The notes beneath the pieces were generated by a model that saw only the letters and a program-made list of their open reading frames with translations, made no database searches and was not told the origin of the DNA. A stretch of 64,000 nt of DNA from Paragordius varius. Its lineage: Eukaryota > Nematomorpha. Positions 13,384-24,720 of the stretch are shown here, in pieces (position 1 is the first letter of the stretch; each line of letters begins with the position of its first letter). The stretch is taken from the NCBI GenBank assembly GCA_964247055.1, contig OZ176052.1:992001-1056000 (forward strand), given 5' to 3'. Position numbers and translations under genes: made by a program.

Positions 13384-13797
13384 TACAGTATGCATTTTAA
13401 TGATTGCTTATTTAACAGTATAGTAGGGCAATTTGCAACACAGTAGTGGAGTATGGTTAAAACAGCAAAATGCTGAATAAACAATTATTTTTTTTTTTAT
13501 CAAAAATTTTTTTTTTTCGTAAAATGGGTAAAAATATTTGGTAAAGAGTGGGAAAAACAAGGGCTCTATGGTGATTCTTATACTTTTTTGATGAATATGG
13601 TATTGTTAATACCATAATGCTCTTGTTTTTTTTATTTTTAACAAATATTTATACCCCCATTTAACGAAAGAAAATAAATTTTTGATAAAATAAAGGATAC
13701 ATGACATTATTTCCTTTGTTTGTTCCATACACTCCTGTGTTGCAAATTGCCAAACTACTATAGTGTGAAATAAGCAACCATTAAAATACATACTGTA
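13384..13797. mobile_element. Family D copy 2 with a nested hairpin
   Basis: The ends match copy 1 (ACAGTATGCATTTTAATG on the left and the inverse with TACTGTA on the right), but the centre is expanded by about 240 bp. Inside lies another inverted repeat whose arms contain ATCAAAAATTT and AAATATTTGG at ~13,497 and their inverses ending near 13,690. The simplest reading is insertion of a second small element into family D. Confidence 0.65.
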
Positions 13798-14310
13798 CCA
13801 CAGTTTTCCACTTTTGTGAATATGCAATTGCAATGATTTAATTTTCCAGAGAAAAAAAAGGCTTACATATTGATTGTATTATTGGCTGTTTACTCACAAT
13901 TATTGAATTTTAATTTAAATTTTTGCTTAAAAATATCTTAAAATCCGCACCATTTGGCCCAAAACCCTAATATTTAATAAATGAAAATATTGAACCAGAA
14001 ATTTTTGTTTTGATATATTTAAAAAAATATTTCACAACGAATCAATCAATATCCAATAAATATAATTTATTTCTCCTATATACCTCACAAGTATTCAATT
14101 TTGTTGTACAAAAAATATTTGTAAAATCATAATTTAGAGGAGATCACAGAATCGAATGTTGGCTATAAAAAAGTTTCAAAATGTTGAGCAGTATGCCAAA
14201 TGTGAAAATTTAAACCCTGATAGGATAGTTTGTAGAATATAATCATTGTGTTTTAGGGTTTGAGGTAATCAAATCTAAAATAAAATTATAAAAATTAAAA
14301 ATTACCTAAT

Positions 14311-14503
14311 TACAGTAAATATGAAAATTATACAGACATAATACATAAAAACTTAAAGATAATTTTATTGTTCAAAAATAATCATACACTTTCTTAAACC
14401 ATAGGACTAATATTTATTTAAAAAGAAAAGTACATCGATCGGCTTTTAAAAAAAATATTTTCTTTATGTTTTCACGTTTCTGTATAATTTCATTTTTATT
14501 GTA
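14311..14503. mobile_element. MITE family C copy 1 (degraded)
   Basis: Terminal pair TACAGTAAATATGAAAATTA and TGTATAATTTCATTTTTATT, which match family C ends, with a weaker version of the subterminal ACAGACATAATACATAAAAA. It is one of nine copies in the window. Confidence 0.5.
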
Positions 14504-14852
14504 AGAATTTAAATTTGTTTTTTAAAAATATCACGTTATTATCAAAAACAAATGATATATTTTTCAAACCTCCATTTGAATGCTGATTTATTCGGCATCC
14601 ATCAAATCAAACGATAATGTTATAGATTTGCGGGTTGGTACTAATTTTCTAATCGTATAAAATAAATTTAAAAGCATATGTAAAAATAATTGATTTTTTC
14701 AAATCCAATTAAAAATAATTATGTGTATGATCAAACTTTTTCTACTAATTTTTTCTTTGGAACTAAAAAAATAATATTTAATATTATTTAAAAAGGTTTG
14801 AAAAAGATTATTATGGCTTCAAAATACTTAAAAATTAAAAAAACTTAAAAGA

Positions 14853-15143
14853 TACAGTAAAAACTGCAATAATACGGACAAAACGTAAAAATATAAAGAC
14901 AAATATTTTTTTTATAAAAGACAACCCCATGCTTTTTTAATTAAATTTTACCCATAATTTATTATTTACCATCATAAGAGATATAATTAATATGTTACTA
15001 ATATACATCTCTACTAATCCATACTTTGCAATTTTTATCAATTAATTATCTAAATTTTTAAAAAATGTGGTTGTCATTTAGAAAAAAATATTTGTCTTTA
15101 TATTTTAACGTTTTGTCCCCGAATATAATTTAAATTTTTTGTA
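14853..15143. mobile_element. MITE family C copy 2
   Basis: About 290 bp. The left end TACAGTAAAAACTGCAATAA is followed by GGACAAAACGTAAAAATA and AAAGACAACC. The right end carries the inverse order (GGTTGTC, then TTTGTCTTTATATTTTAACG). Non-coding; the inverted ends define a non-autonomous DNA transposon. Confidence 0.75.
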
Positions 15144-15521
15144 TATATAACTTTTAATAATTGTAATTTAAACACCTAAACCTAATTAAGGATAGCAAAT
15201 TACAAGGAAATCCAAAGAAAGCTAATTTATAGGCACTGTTGATTATAAAAAATGTTTCTTAGGATTGGTATAATGTTAAAATTACTACAATTTTGATTAA
15301 AATTAACAACTTTACACCTTAGTTAAATTTTTTTAAAAATATACAAAATTTTAATAGACACACAGTAACGCATAATTTTTCAAAAAATCTCTCCCTTCTT
15401 TACTTATGAAAGTAATGTTTGCCATTTCCAGCAGCTTTAAGCTAAAAATTTAATTAAAAAACTACAAATTAGAATATTTTAAACTATCTCTTTTGGGCGA
15501 GGGTTAGGTTAGTAACTGATT

Positions 15522-16085
15522 TAACACTTGGATACAACACATTCATTTTAGTCCTTCGATTCTAATTGGGGTAGTTAAATGCCCGAGGCCTGTTTAAAAT
15601 TAAATTCTTTAATAAATGGAAGGAATTTAAACCATGGCAAAACGTTGCACTTATATAACATTGATATACCGAAATATATAAAAAATTTTAGTCAAAAATA
15701 CTTGATATTATTTATTTTAAGCTAAAACCGAAAGGTAAAAATTTAGTCAATGTGACAGTATGCAATGGTAAAATTGTAATATATAATAAACCGCTTTTTT
15801 TATTTCTATCAATGTTAGATGTAATGTAAATAAAAAATTAGCTTTAATTTTACCCTTAAAATTATATGAAGACGATATTTTGCAAAAATTTTGTAAAATG
15901 AAAATGGCGTCGAAAGAGTTTGACATGAAACTTTTTTTTCAAAACAAAATTTTGATAATTTGGCATATTTATATAATTTTAATTAGGATAGATGCATATG
16001 GGGACCATTTCCTTCAGCAGTTTTTTAAAAATCCTAACTCAAATGTTGTCTGGGGTATTTAGATATACCCCAATTCGAATCGAAG
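15522..16085 (+). mobile_element. MITE family F copy 1
   Basis: An element of about 560 bp with terminal inverted repeats of roughly 60-70 bp around CTTCGATTCAAATTGGGGTA, preceded on the left by TAACACTTGGATACAACAC. An inverted copy lies at ~61,310-61,868 and shares the internal phrases GACGATA, AAAATTTTGTAAAAT and TTAGCTTTAATTTTACCC. No transposase is encoded; the short open frames inside are not coding. Confidence 0.8.
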
Positions 16086-16740
16086 ATATCGAGAAACGGC
16101 TTTTTGGGGCGGCCTCTTTTGCAAATCCCATAGACAAACCCAATGAAATTTTTCCAAAGAATCATATCAAAAAATATGGACCAGATATTTAATTGCTTGT
16201 AGATCACCAGATCCTAGAATAAAAATTCTGAGGTTTGAGGAAGTTTAGTATATATATAAATTGGAGATGTGGGTTTTCCAAGATATACCCAAAATCCTTT
16301 GGGAATCACCACATGAGAAATGAGTTGATGCAGGCTTTGTCTGTGGATTTACATACTCATGGTTCAGACCCGTAAATAGCAACTACTGGGTAAACCATCG
16401 CTTTTAGAATGGGGTTTAATTTGGTCGTTGAAACTCTTATGGCAGAAGAATTCCAAATTCTAAACATATGCGATCTAAAGGTCAGATGCAATTTTTAAAC
16501 CTAAATATTTGCAGTGATCGGTTAGGTTGATAGAGGGGGTTTTGAGTGATATTGGTAATCTAAGGAGTGTTAAAGATCATTAGTTTTTAGATTAAGATGG
16601 GTTTACCTTCAGGCCCATCAGACTTGTTTCGACTGTAAGTCTATATACGATATAAATCATGTCCTGATGAGATTCAGTCAAGAGAACCGTATCATCAGCG
16701 TATCGGAAATTGCACATAGTAAGACCACCGATGCGCGCGC
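16086..16740 (-). mobile_element. LINE reverse-transcriptase fragment, minus strand
   Basis: Reading the minus strand from ~16,720 gives FRYADDTVLLTES, the YADD catalytic box of a non-LTR retrotransposon reverse transcriptase, followed by the usual ETSLMGLKVN. Further on come degraded thumb and C-terminal sequences with several stops. Only the region from the YADD box toward the C-terminus is present. Its sequence is repeated, inverted, immediately to the right. Confidence 0.75.
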
Positions 16741-16789
16741 TCCAATATGTTAAGGAAATTCACAATTGTGATTGATTAATGTTTCTGTG

Positions 16790-17405
16790 TTGTATAATTA
16801 AAATACTGTTCTCTTGACAGAAACTCATCCGAACTGAGTCATATCTTAAATACACTCACAGAATCAAGAATGGGTAAGCTATCCCCATCTTAACAATCCT
16901 CAACGCCCCCCAGATACCAATATCATTCAATACCTCCTCAATCGACTTAACCGATCACTGCAAATATTTAGGTTCAAATAATTGCATCTGACCTTTAAAT
17001 CACATCATATGTTCAGAATTTGGAACTCTTCAGTAATAATAAGAGTTTCAACTACCAAATTAAACCTCATTCTAAAAGCGATGGCTTACCCCGTAGTCGC
17101 TATTTACGGGTCTGATTCATGGGAATAAAAATCCACAGACAAAGCCTGCACCAACTCATTTCAAATGTGGTGATTCCGGAAAATTTTGGGTATTTCCTAG
17201 AAAGCTCACATTTCCAATTCATAGATATGCTAAACTTCCACAAACCTTAGAATTTTTACTTTAAGATCTGGTGATCTACAAGCAATTTAAATATTTGGGC
17301 CACATCCTTTGATCTGATTCCCTGCGAAAAAAACATTCTCATTGTGGGTTGATCTATGGTACTAGCAAAAGAGGCCGCCTTAAAAAGCGGTTTTTCCAAT
17401 CAATA
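16790..17405 (+). mobile_element. LINE reverse-transcriptase fragment, plus strand
   Basis: The plus strand shows a second copy of the same LINE segment: VLLTE near its start, CKYLGSN (the thumb motif KYLGS), then KAMAYPVVAIYGSDSW and KILGIS, which match the C-terminal reverse-transcriptase region of LINEs with the pattern AxPVxxYGSESW. Several stops interrupt it. It is arranged head to head with the minus-strand fragment across a spacer of ~50 bp. Confidence 0.75.
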
Positions 17406-17411
17406 TCATTA

Positions 17412-17750
17412 TATACCATTTACAATTCAAATTCACCCTAAAAATAAATTATGAAATTTCGGTCTAATATAACTCATCATTATAATTAAATATATTTTTA
17501 TGGCAAAGTTTATTATTTTTTCAGTATTATTTTGATGATTACATACAAAGTATCTTTTGTAAAAATATATAAAAAATATAGGTAATATATAATCTTAAAA
17601 AACACATAATTTATTTTAGGGTAAATTTGAATTGTTCAAGGGTGAATTTGAATTGTTCAAGGGTGAACTTGAATTGTTTAAGGGTGAATTTGAATTGTTC
17701 AAGGGTGAACTTGAATTGTTCACGAGTAAACTTGAATTGTAAATGGTATA
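17412..17750. mobile_element. MITE family A copy 1
   Basis: The left end is ATACCATTTACAATTCAAA and the right end is the inverse, TTGAATTGTAAATGGTAT. The right side consists of about six tandem ~21-bp units of the type GAATTGTTCAAGGGTGAA; the left side holds a single unit in opposite orientation. The internal part (TAATATAACTCAT, TTTATTATTTTTTCAGTATT) is shared with the other family A copies. Confidence 0.85.
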
Positions 17751-17998
17751 TCAGTTATAAACCTTACTTACACCCTTGACCAAATAATTCGAAAGTCTCA
17801 AGTTAGTTTGGAAAACACTTGTTAAGGCTTTTAAACATCAACAATAAACAACTTACTTACCGATTATTTCAGTACTAATCTTAATTACTTGTAAGTTTTT
17901 AAAGGCAAAATTAAAGGATAAACACAATTTTAATAAAATTTCAAGTTTGCATGTTAAAAGATCACTCTGAAAAACCAGGATTATTTCTCTAATCTTAC

Positions 17999-20202
17999 TT
18001 ACCTGTAAGTTATATTTGCCATATCCAACAGCTTTTTAGAGGCTACGTTAGTGTGACGACCACTTTGCTTATCCGAAAGGTATATAAGCTCTTTAACTCC
18101 GGCTTGAATGATAAGTTTTGCACATTCATTACAGGGAAAAAGGGTTACATATATGGTGGATCCATGGGAATCATTCGTATGTTTATTCAGAATACAATTT
18201 AACTCTGCGTGACAAACTAGGCATATATATATGTATAAATTTTATAAAAAGATGATTAATATGTCAGAATTTTACAAAAATTTTAATGTGAAACAACAGT
18301 AAGATATGTTTATATTATTATATATGCAATAATTCAGCAAAAATAATATAAATTTATTATGATATTTCGATTACTACAAGTAATCTTTGTCAAACGTAAA
18401 AATAAAATTAAATATTTTTACTTTATAATTTAAATTTTAGTTTATATTTTAATTTTATTTTTACGTTTGACAAAGATTACTTGTAGTAATCGAAATATCA
18501 TAATAAATTTATATTATTTTTGCTGAATTATTGCATATAAAATAATACAATCACACTTCAGCGTAAACAATATCCAATATGTTTATAATTATCTTAAAAA
18601 TTATCCTAAACTAAACAAGTATGGTATTCAGTTTTTTTGGCAAAAATTAACTAGGGATAAAAACAACATAAACACTATTTTTGAAATTACCATATTTCAA
18701 GTCAAATTAAGCTTATCTTGTTTGATATGTGTATGGTAATTAAAATATGCATAAAATAACTTAATTATCTATCGTAGGATTCAAAATATGGTTTTAACCA
18801 AGAACAAGGATATTATATGTTTAAACCATAAAAAATGAGCAAAATATTTTTTTATTAAAATAACACCAGACATAATAATATATTTGTTTGATCTGCTTTT
18901 ATAAAGCGAGAGCCAGAAATAATATTTTAGAGATAACTTATGATTTGACAGATAAGGTATAAAACCAATTGCTAGTTTTAAAAATAATTTATAGAGTTAA
19001 ATCCCGCTATATAAATTCCATTCATAAATACATGGTGGATAATTATCGGCATCATGACTGTTTTTAAGTAAGGATAAAATTAAGTTTTTTAAATTCATTT
19101 TTTTACCAATAGCATGATAATATTAAATATTATGTGAATAAATAAATTTAAAAAAATGTTTAAAATTCATTTTGACTTATTAGCCTCAAACACTTGTAAC
19201 ATGGGACATTCAAATTGAAAAATTATATATAATTAAAAAATGAGTTAGTACTTGTTAAAAAATGGTTAAAATGTCTAATAACCAACGTAAGCTAAATAAT
19301 AAATATACTTTGGTTTTTTTCAAAAAGCTTGATAAAAAGAGGTGGGAACATTTAAAGCGGTATATAATTAAAAAATGTAATACATTACGATTATATATTA
19401 GAAAAGTTTAAAAAGTTTAATAGTTTTGAGTAATTTTATTAAAAAAACTCATTATGTGGTGCAATATTATAATAAAAAAGGTTAAAATATCATAAATTAT
19501 GCGTTAAAATATATTACCTACCGTACATATATTTTGTGTTTAAGGGATCTTGCGAATATTTAGTCCAAGGTAATATATCATCACTACACCCGTTCGGCAT
19601 TCCATTATAACCGATTCCAATTATTTTTTTATCTGGGTTAACTAAACAAGCACCTACCTGTAAAAAATATATGTTTTTCAAGAAAAGTATCTAAAAAAAT
19701 ATTCACCTCTAAATTTATAAGAAAGAAATGTTTGTTTTATTTAATTTAAAAAACTAGATTTTATTATTGTAATCTGGTCAAAGCATAATTTGGGTTTTGA
19801 ACCATACAAATAGCTCATTTATAAAATGCAATACTCAATATCTAGAGTTTTTAAAAAAATATTAAATGCTACATGTTTTATAAAACAATAAATATAGTTA
19901 AATGATTCGACTGATAGAAAACAATATTTCAATGTTAGCGTATAAATACAATTATTTTTTAAATTAAAGATGTTTAGAACAGATAGTGGTCAGATAGATA
20001 TATTAAATATATACCTATTATATACATAATTTATACATATAATAAAAAATTAAAAAACAAAATTTACTTGGGTATTTGGATCCTTGCTTCGTTTTGCAGC
20101 TAGAAGTGCAATTCCCATAAAATATTCTTCCCAAGATATGTAATCTGATCGCTTTTTTTGACATTCTTGACTTTCCTTTTCTCCGTTTAAAATTGGTAAC
20201 AT
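17999..20202 (-). CDS. DCTD: Deoxycytidylate (dCMP) deaminase
   Basis: Three exons on the minus strand: 20202-20068, 19657-19522 and 18216-17999, giving 162 residues (human DCTD has 178). The enzyme deaminates dCMP to dUMP, feeding thymidylate synthesis in the cytosol. The zinc-dependent cytidine-deaminase site is intact: His93 and the proton-shuttling Glu95 in CHAEL, and Cys119/Cys122 in PCNEC. The N-terminal [20 protein letters not shown] and [14 protein letters not shown] are typical of eukaryotic DCTD. The frame stops right after ITYR, about 17 residues before the human end. An alternative splice at the same point (GTAAGT donor, 36-nt intron) would add only VIF. Intron 2 (18,217-19,521) holds a perfect 92-bp-arm palindrome. 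The start codon is 62 bp from that of THOC7, on the opposite strand. Confidence 0.92.
18321..18539. repeat. Perfect inverted repeat with 92-bp arms
   Basis: Bases 18,321-18,412 are the exact reverse complement of 18,448-18,539 by my base-by-base reading, separated by a 35-base AT loop. It lies inside dCMP deaminase intron 2. The arms begin TATATGCAATAATTCAGC. The identity implies either a very recent hairpin-type insertion or ongoing arm homogenisation. I found no second copy in the window. Confidence 0.9.
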
Positions 20203-20264
20203 TTATTTTTTTAAAAAAACACGCTCGATTGAAAATATTTGTCTACATTCATATCTAAATCCAT
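20203..20264. promoter_or_regulatory. Divergent promoter region, dCMP deaminase / THOC7
   Basis: Only 62 bp separate the two start codons. Both 5' UTRs and any core promoter must be squeezed into, or overlap, this stretch and the first exons. No clear TATA box position can be assigned. The assignment rests on gene arrangement. Confidence 0.5.
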
Positions 20265-23200
20265 ATGGCAATAAAATTAACTGAAGGTCCTTTTTACAAA
20301 ATCAAAGCTTTTAAATTTAAAAAAATTAAATTTTGATATAATTTAAAGTTAATTTTGAATTTAGATGAAATTATACGGTATCGATTGCTTATTGATGGAG
20401 AAGGAAGTGGGGATGATAAAAGAATTAATATGTTAATTAAAAATGTTTTGAAATGGCCAGTAAATGCCACCATTGAAGAAAAGTAGCTTAATTATATATA
20501 TCTTTAGGGAAGCCTATCATGAAAAATTAATACTCCTATTTAAACAATGCGAATTAGCCATTAAAAAAGCTCAATCAGTTTACGATGCCAATATCAAGGA
20601 TCAAAATATATATCAGACAAAATTGGAACAATTAGGTATTATATATTATTTATGATTTTATTAAAATTTAATTACTAGTAAACCTTATATTAAAACCTTA
20701 ATCTTTTTAAAATTCTGCTGGGCTGAAGAATATCCTAAAGTTAATATTATGTACTTTGCTTTTTATATAGTTTTTTTCATATTTTATAGATAAAAATATT
20801 GCTGAAATTAACGCTGAATTGGAAAAATGCCAAAATGAATTAATTTTAGCCAAAATGATACAAAAACATCGACAAGGTAGTAACTATAAATTAATTTAAT
20901 TGCAGTAAATAAAATTATAGGGACAAACTTATTTATCCCTTATTAATTTTTTCTATATAAAGTATTTAATTATAATTTTTACCTATATAATTGAACGTGT
21001 TGTCGATTTCCGTCTTTATTTCCTACTTTGCAGTACAATGAGTTATGTTTAAAAAAATCGAGTTTAAAAAGTATGGGGTTGTCGTTTGAAAAAATCTTTA
21101 ATTTTTTCGTTTTGCCCGTATAATATATATGTCATATTTTTGGCCTAATATTATTTGTTAATATTATAATAGTTTTAAAATATATTCCTGCTTATTCATT
21201 TTCATATTTTTTTTTATTTTTATTATGATCCGTGCCTTTTTCTATAGTGAAAAAAGCATTTTTGCCAAACATAAAATTATTTTAAACGTAGTAATAGTGA
21301 TATCTAATTGAGAAAATTTAAAATATTTTAAAATAATGATTCCTCTGTGTCACATTTTTACCGAGAATAATTTAAGATAAAAATATTTCAATTTTCAAAA
21401 ATAAAATTATTTGTTAATTTTTTATCATAATAATTATTTAAATCTGCTTTTTTTTTGTTAAATGATAAAATATTGGATATACAATAAAAATTGTATACGG
21501 ACAAAATGTAAAAATATAAAAAATATTTTTTTCTAAAAGACAACCATTTTAAATTTCGAATTGTTAAAATTTAAATAAATAATTGTTAAAATTGCAAAGT
21601 AGTTTAGAATAGAAATGTACATTGCTAACACAATTAATTATATATTTTATAATAGTAAATAAATATTTGGGTAAAATTTAGATTTACAATAGTATGGGAT
21701 TGTCTTTAAAAATATATTTGTCTTTATATTTTTACGTTTTGTCCATATAATTTCAGTTTTTACTGTGATTGATATGGACACATAATAATAATATCAATAA
21801 TATACTATTTAAAGTTCAAATTAACCCTTGAACAATTTAAATTTACCCTAAAATAAAATATGTGTTTTTCAAGATTGAAAATTACATTTTTTTTTATAAT
21901 TTTTAAAAATGAATTTTGATTAATGATGAGTTATATTAGCCCAAAAACACATAATTTATTTTTAGGGTAAATTTAAATTGTTTGAGGGTCGATTAGAATT
22001 GTTCAAGGGTGAATTTGAATTGTAAATGGTATATATACATGCCTATAAAAGTTAATAGTACTTACTCGTTATTTAAATTTTTACTTATTAAAAATATAAA
22101 TTTTCTTAATATTTTTCAATTTTATATGTATTTTATAACTATAATACTCAATAAATTTCCAAATTTGTTTTCAAAATAATAGAATATGATGAAATAGCTA
22201 GGACCATTGCAAAGATACCAGAACGTGCGGAAAGCCTTGCGTATAAAAAATATTTTAAAATTTTTTATTTTTTAAAAACTTTACAATAAATTTCAAATTT
22301 AATTTTGAATTTTATTTTTTTAAGCAAAATTCAAACCCTGAAAGAAGAAATTAATACGCTAACCACGGAAGGCAAAGCCTTGGATGCAAAAGTAATTGTT
22401 ACAATAAAAAATGAAATTATACGGACAAAACTTAAAAATAAAAAGACAAACATTTTTTTCTAAAAGACAAACATTTTTTTATTCTATATTTTTTTAGATA
22501 TAACTCATTGTTTTAAATTGCAAAATACATAATAAAGATGTATATTACTAGCACAATCAATTCTATGTCTTACAATTGTAACTAAATAGCTTATGTAGGA
22601 ATTGAGGTTTTATAAAGTATAATTACTTTTTTATAAAAATATTTTTAGATTTTGTCCGTATAATTTTATTACTGTAAGTTTTAGGCAATTTTTATGTTTA
22701 GTTATCGGTAAAATTTTCAAAGTACATATAGAATTAAATTAATATTATTAATTAGGATAATTATAAAACAATTTGGCTATTATTTCTATCTTTTTTATAA
22801 TAAACATTTATTATGAATTGAATCTGTTTGAATATAAATTTTAATAAAAATATTTTTTTAAATATATGTTGGTAAAAACAGATAATCAATTAGTATAATT
22901 TAGCTCTTTTACATTTTAAGTTCTATATTAAAATCATTTCATTTGTTTATTTTTACAGTAACAATTGAAATTATACTATGGACAAAACGTAAAAATATAA
23001 AAACAAATATTTTTATCTAAAAGTCGACCATACTTTTTAAAACCTTAATTTTTTTCATATAAGCTAAGTTACAATTGTAAAATATAGTAATGATTGTGTT
23101 ACCAATATACATCTCTATTTAAGACTTTGCCATTTAAAATAATGAGTTGTATTAAAATAAATCAAGATTTGTTGTCTTTTTTTAAAAAAATATTTGTCTT

Positions 23201-23636
23201 TATAAATTTACGTTTCCGTATAATTTCAATATTTACTGTAAATATTTTATGAATACATAATTTATATATTTCTAATTTTCCTTCTATAGTTTGAAGCCGT
23301 TCAAAACCAATTTTCATCTTTTATGCAAATGGGACTTTATATGCAAAATTTGTTGGATGTCTCACCTTCTGGTAATTAATTGAATTTTTAAAAAATATTT
23401 TGATTCAATATAATTTAAAAAATAATATATTTTTTTGCAATAAGTAATATATTTTTGTTTAAATTTTAGATTTTTTGAAAAAATCACAATCCGATGCAAA
23501 AGTTGATGCCAAAAACCTTCCAAATACAAACAATAATAATATTATTAATGTTTCAATATCAGAAAAAGTTGAAAACACAAATCTCGTGAGCGAAAATAAT
23601 GAGAAACTCGTTAAAAATATGGAAATTGCTAATTGA
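20265..23636 (+). CDS. THOC7: THO complex subunit 7
   Basis: Eight exons: 20265-20286, 20365-20482, 20508-20635, 20790-20876, 22183-22240, 22325-22391, 23290-23371 and 23470-23636, giving 242 residues (human THOC7 is 204). THOC7 is a small coiled-coil subunit of the nuclear THO/TREX complex that couples transcription to mRNA export. The N-terminal signature RLLIDGEGSGDDKRINMLIK matches the family closely. The middle is heptad-rich, with family-like EYDEIARTIAKIPERAESLA and TLKEEINTL. The C-terminus is a low-complexity Asn/Ser/Glu tail. Intron 2 is 25 nt. Intron 4 (20,877-22,182) and intron 6 (22,392-23,289) carry five MITEs between them, whereas the others are 25-154 nt. The first exon codes for only seven residues (MAIKLTE) and was chosen because it joins in phase. 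Confidence 0.9.
20901..21125. mobile_element. MITE family C copy 3
   Basis: In a THOC7 intron. Left end TGCAGTAAATAAAATTATAG followed by GGACAAAC; right end TTTTTCGTTTTGCCCGTATA. Degraded but with recognisable inverted ends and the internal GTATGGGGTTGTCGTTT. Confidence 0.6.
21480..21766. mobile_element. MITE family C copy 4
   Basis: In the same THOC7 intron. TACGGACAAAATGTAAAAA on the left pairs with TTTTTACGTTTTGTCCATAT on the right; both sides carry the AAAGACAACC / GATTGTCTTT subterminal motif. Confidence 0.75.
21801..22032. mobile_element. MITE family A copy 2
   Basis: In the same THOC7 intron. Left end TATACTATTTAAAGTTCAAA; right end TTGAATTGTAAATGGTATAT, with two or three ~21-bp GGGTGAATTTGAATTG units on the right. 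Shares the family A interior (GAGTTATATTAGCCC, ACACATAATTTATTTTTAGG). Confidence 0.75.
22400..22676. mobile_element. MITE family C copy 5
   Basis: Begins 8 bp after the 5' splice site of THOC7 intron 6. Left TACGGACAAAACTTAAAAA; right AGATTTTGTCCGTATAATTT ending in TTACTGTAA. Confidence 0.75.
22955..23240. mobile_element. MITE family C copy 6
   Basis: Second element in THOC7 intron 6, ending about 50 bp before the next exon. ACAGTAACAATTGAAATTAT with GGACAAAACGTAAAAATA on the left; TCCGTATAATTTCAATATTT and ACTGTAA on the right. Confidence 0.75.
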
Positions 23637-23699
23637 ATTGATTATTATGTCAAAATAAATTATTTTATATAATAATATAGCAAGACATAGAATTTATTA

Positions 23700-23928
23700 A
23701 ATATTGAAATTATGCGGACAAAACATAAAAACATAACGTTCCAAAAGATAACCATAAACCTAATTTTTTTCCATAATTTATTACAATTCAATATATAATG
23801 GATTGTGTTACCATTTATAAATCTATACTTTGCAATTTTAATTAGGCAAAAATTAAAAATCAAAAAGTAGCGTTGTCTTTTAGAAAAAATATTTGTCTTT
23901 ATATTTTGTCCTTATAATTCCAATTTAT
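23700..23928. mobile_element. MITE family C copy 7
   Basis: About 65 bp downstream of the THOC7 stop. Left ATTGAAATTATGCGGACAAA; right TTTATATTTTGTCCTTATAA. Shorter than its relatives and without the outermost TACAGT. Confidence 0.65.
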
Positions 23929-23989
23929 ACCATATATTGAATACAAATAGGTTCACAGTTTGTTTAATTCAAATTTAGTCAAAATCAAG

Positions 23990-24150
23990 ACATAGGTATG
24001 GGTTGATTGTTAAAAAGTAATATTTGATTGTTGAAATGTAATGGTTGATTGTTGTAATATTTAAATTAGCACGGGTGATATAATTCGATTGTTGAAAAGT
24101 AATATTTGATTGTTGGAAATTATATAATCTTTGGTATAATTTGATTGTTG
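23990..24150. repeat. Short direct repeats of TTGATTGTTG
   Basis: Seven or so dispersed copies of TTGATTGTTG(A/T)AA occur within 160 bp, including two longer matches AAAAGTAATATTTGATTGTT. Non-coding; a degraded minisatellite. Confidence 0.6.
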
Positions 24151-24448
24151 AATTATGGTGCCTAAGTTTAAATGAATAATAATTATTATCATTAATTTAT
24201 ACATGACTTTTTGTACAATTAATTCTAATCTTGTGTTGTTTTGAACATTTTAAAATAAATATGATTGTAAAGTATATATTTTCCGGTCAATTATAAGAAG
24301 AAAATTTTGGATGTCTTATTTTACGGGGCGATCTCCACACTATTTATCAATCTGTCAAAATAATACTTTATTCCTAATTAGAAATTGAAATTGTGTTATA
24401 TAAACACTGGATTTTTTCTGTTTAAACTATCCCTTTTTTGCCAGACAT

Positions 24449-24720
24449 ACAGTGAAAATTGAAATATACGGACGGACTAAACGTATAATCATTTTTTGAA
24501 AAACGACAATTATAATTTTTAACTTTGTACATAAACTATGTAATTACAAATATGAAATAAATAATTGAGTTATAGTTAGCAATTTACTTTTCTGTTTCCT
24601 TTTTTTGCGCCCCAAAACAATATATTATAAATAAATTAAAAAGTATGGTTGTTTGTCTTTTTAAAAATAATTGCCCTTTAGCTTTTACATTTTGTCTGGA
24701 TATCTATATAATTTTACTGT
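24449..24720. mobile_element. MITE family C copy 8
   Basis: ACAGTGAAAATTGAAATATA with CGGACGGACTAAACG on the left; TTTTACATTTTGTCTGGATA and ATTTTACTGT on the right. More diverged than the copies inside THOC7. Confidence 0.65.

Noticed and set aside
18321-18539. Palindrome as a member of one of the MITE families
   Set aside because: Its ends and arms match none of families A-F.
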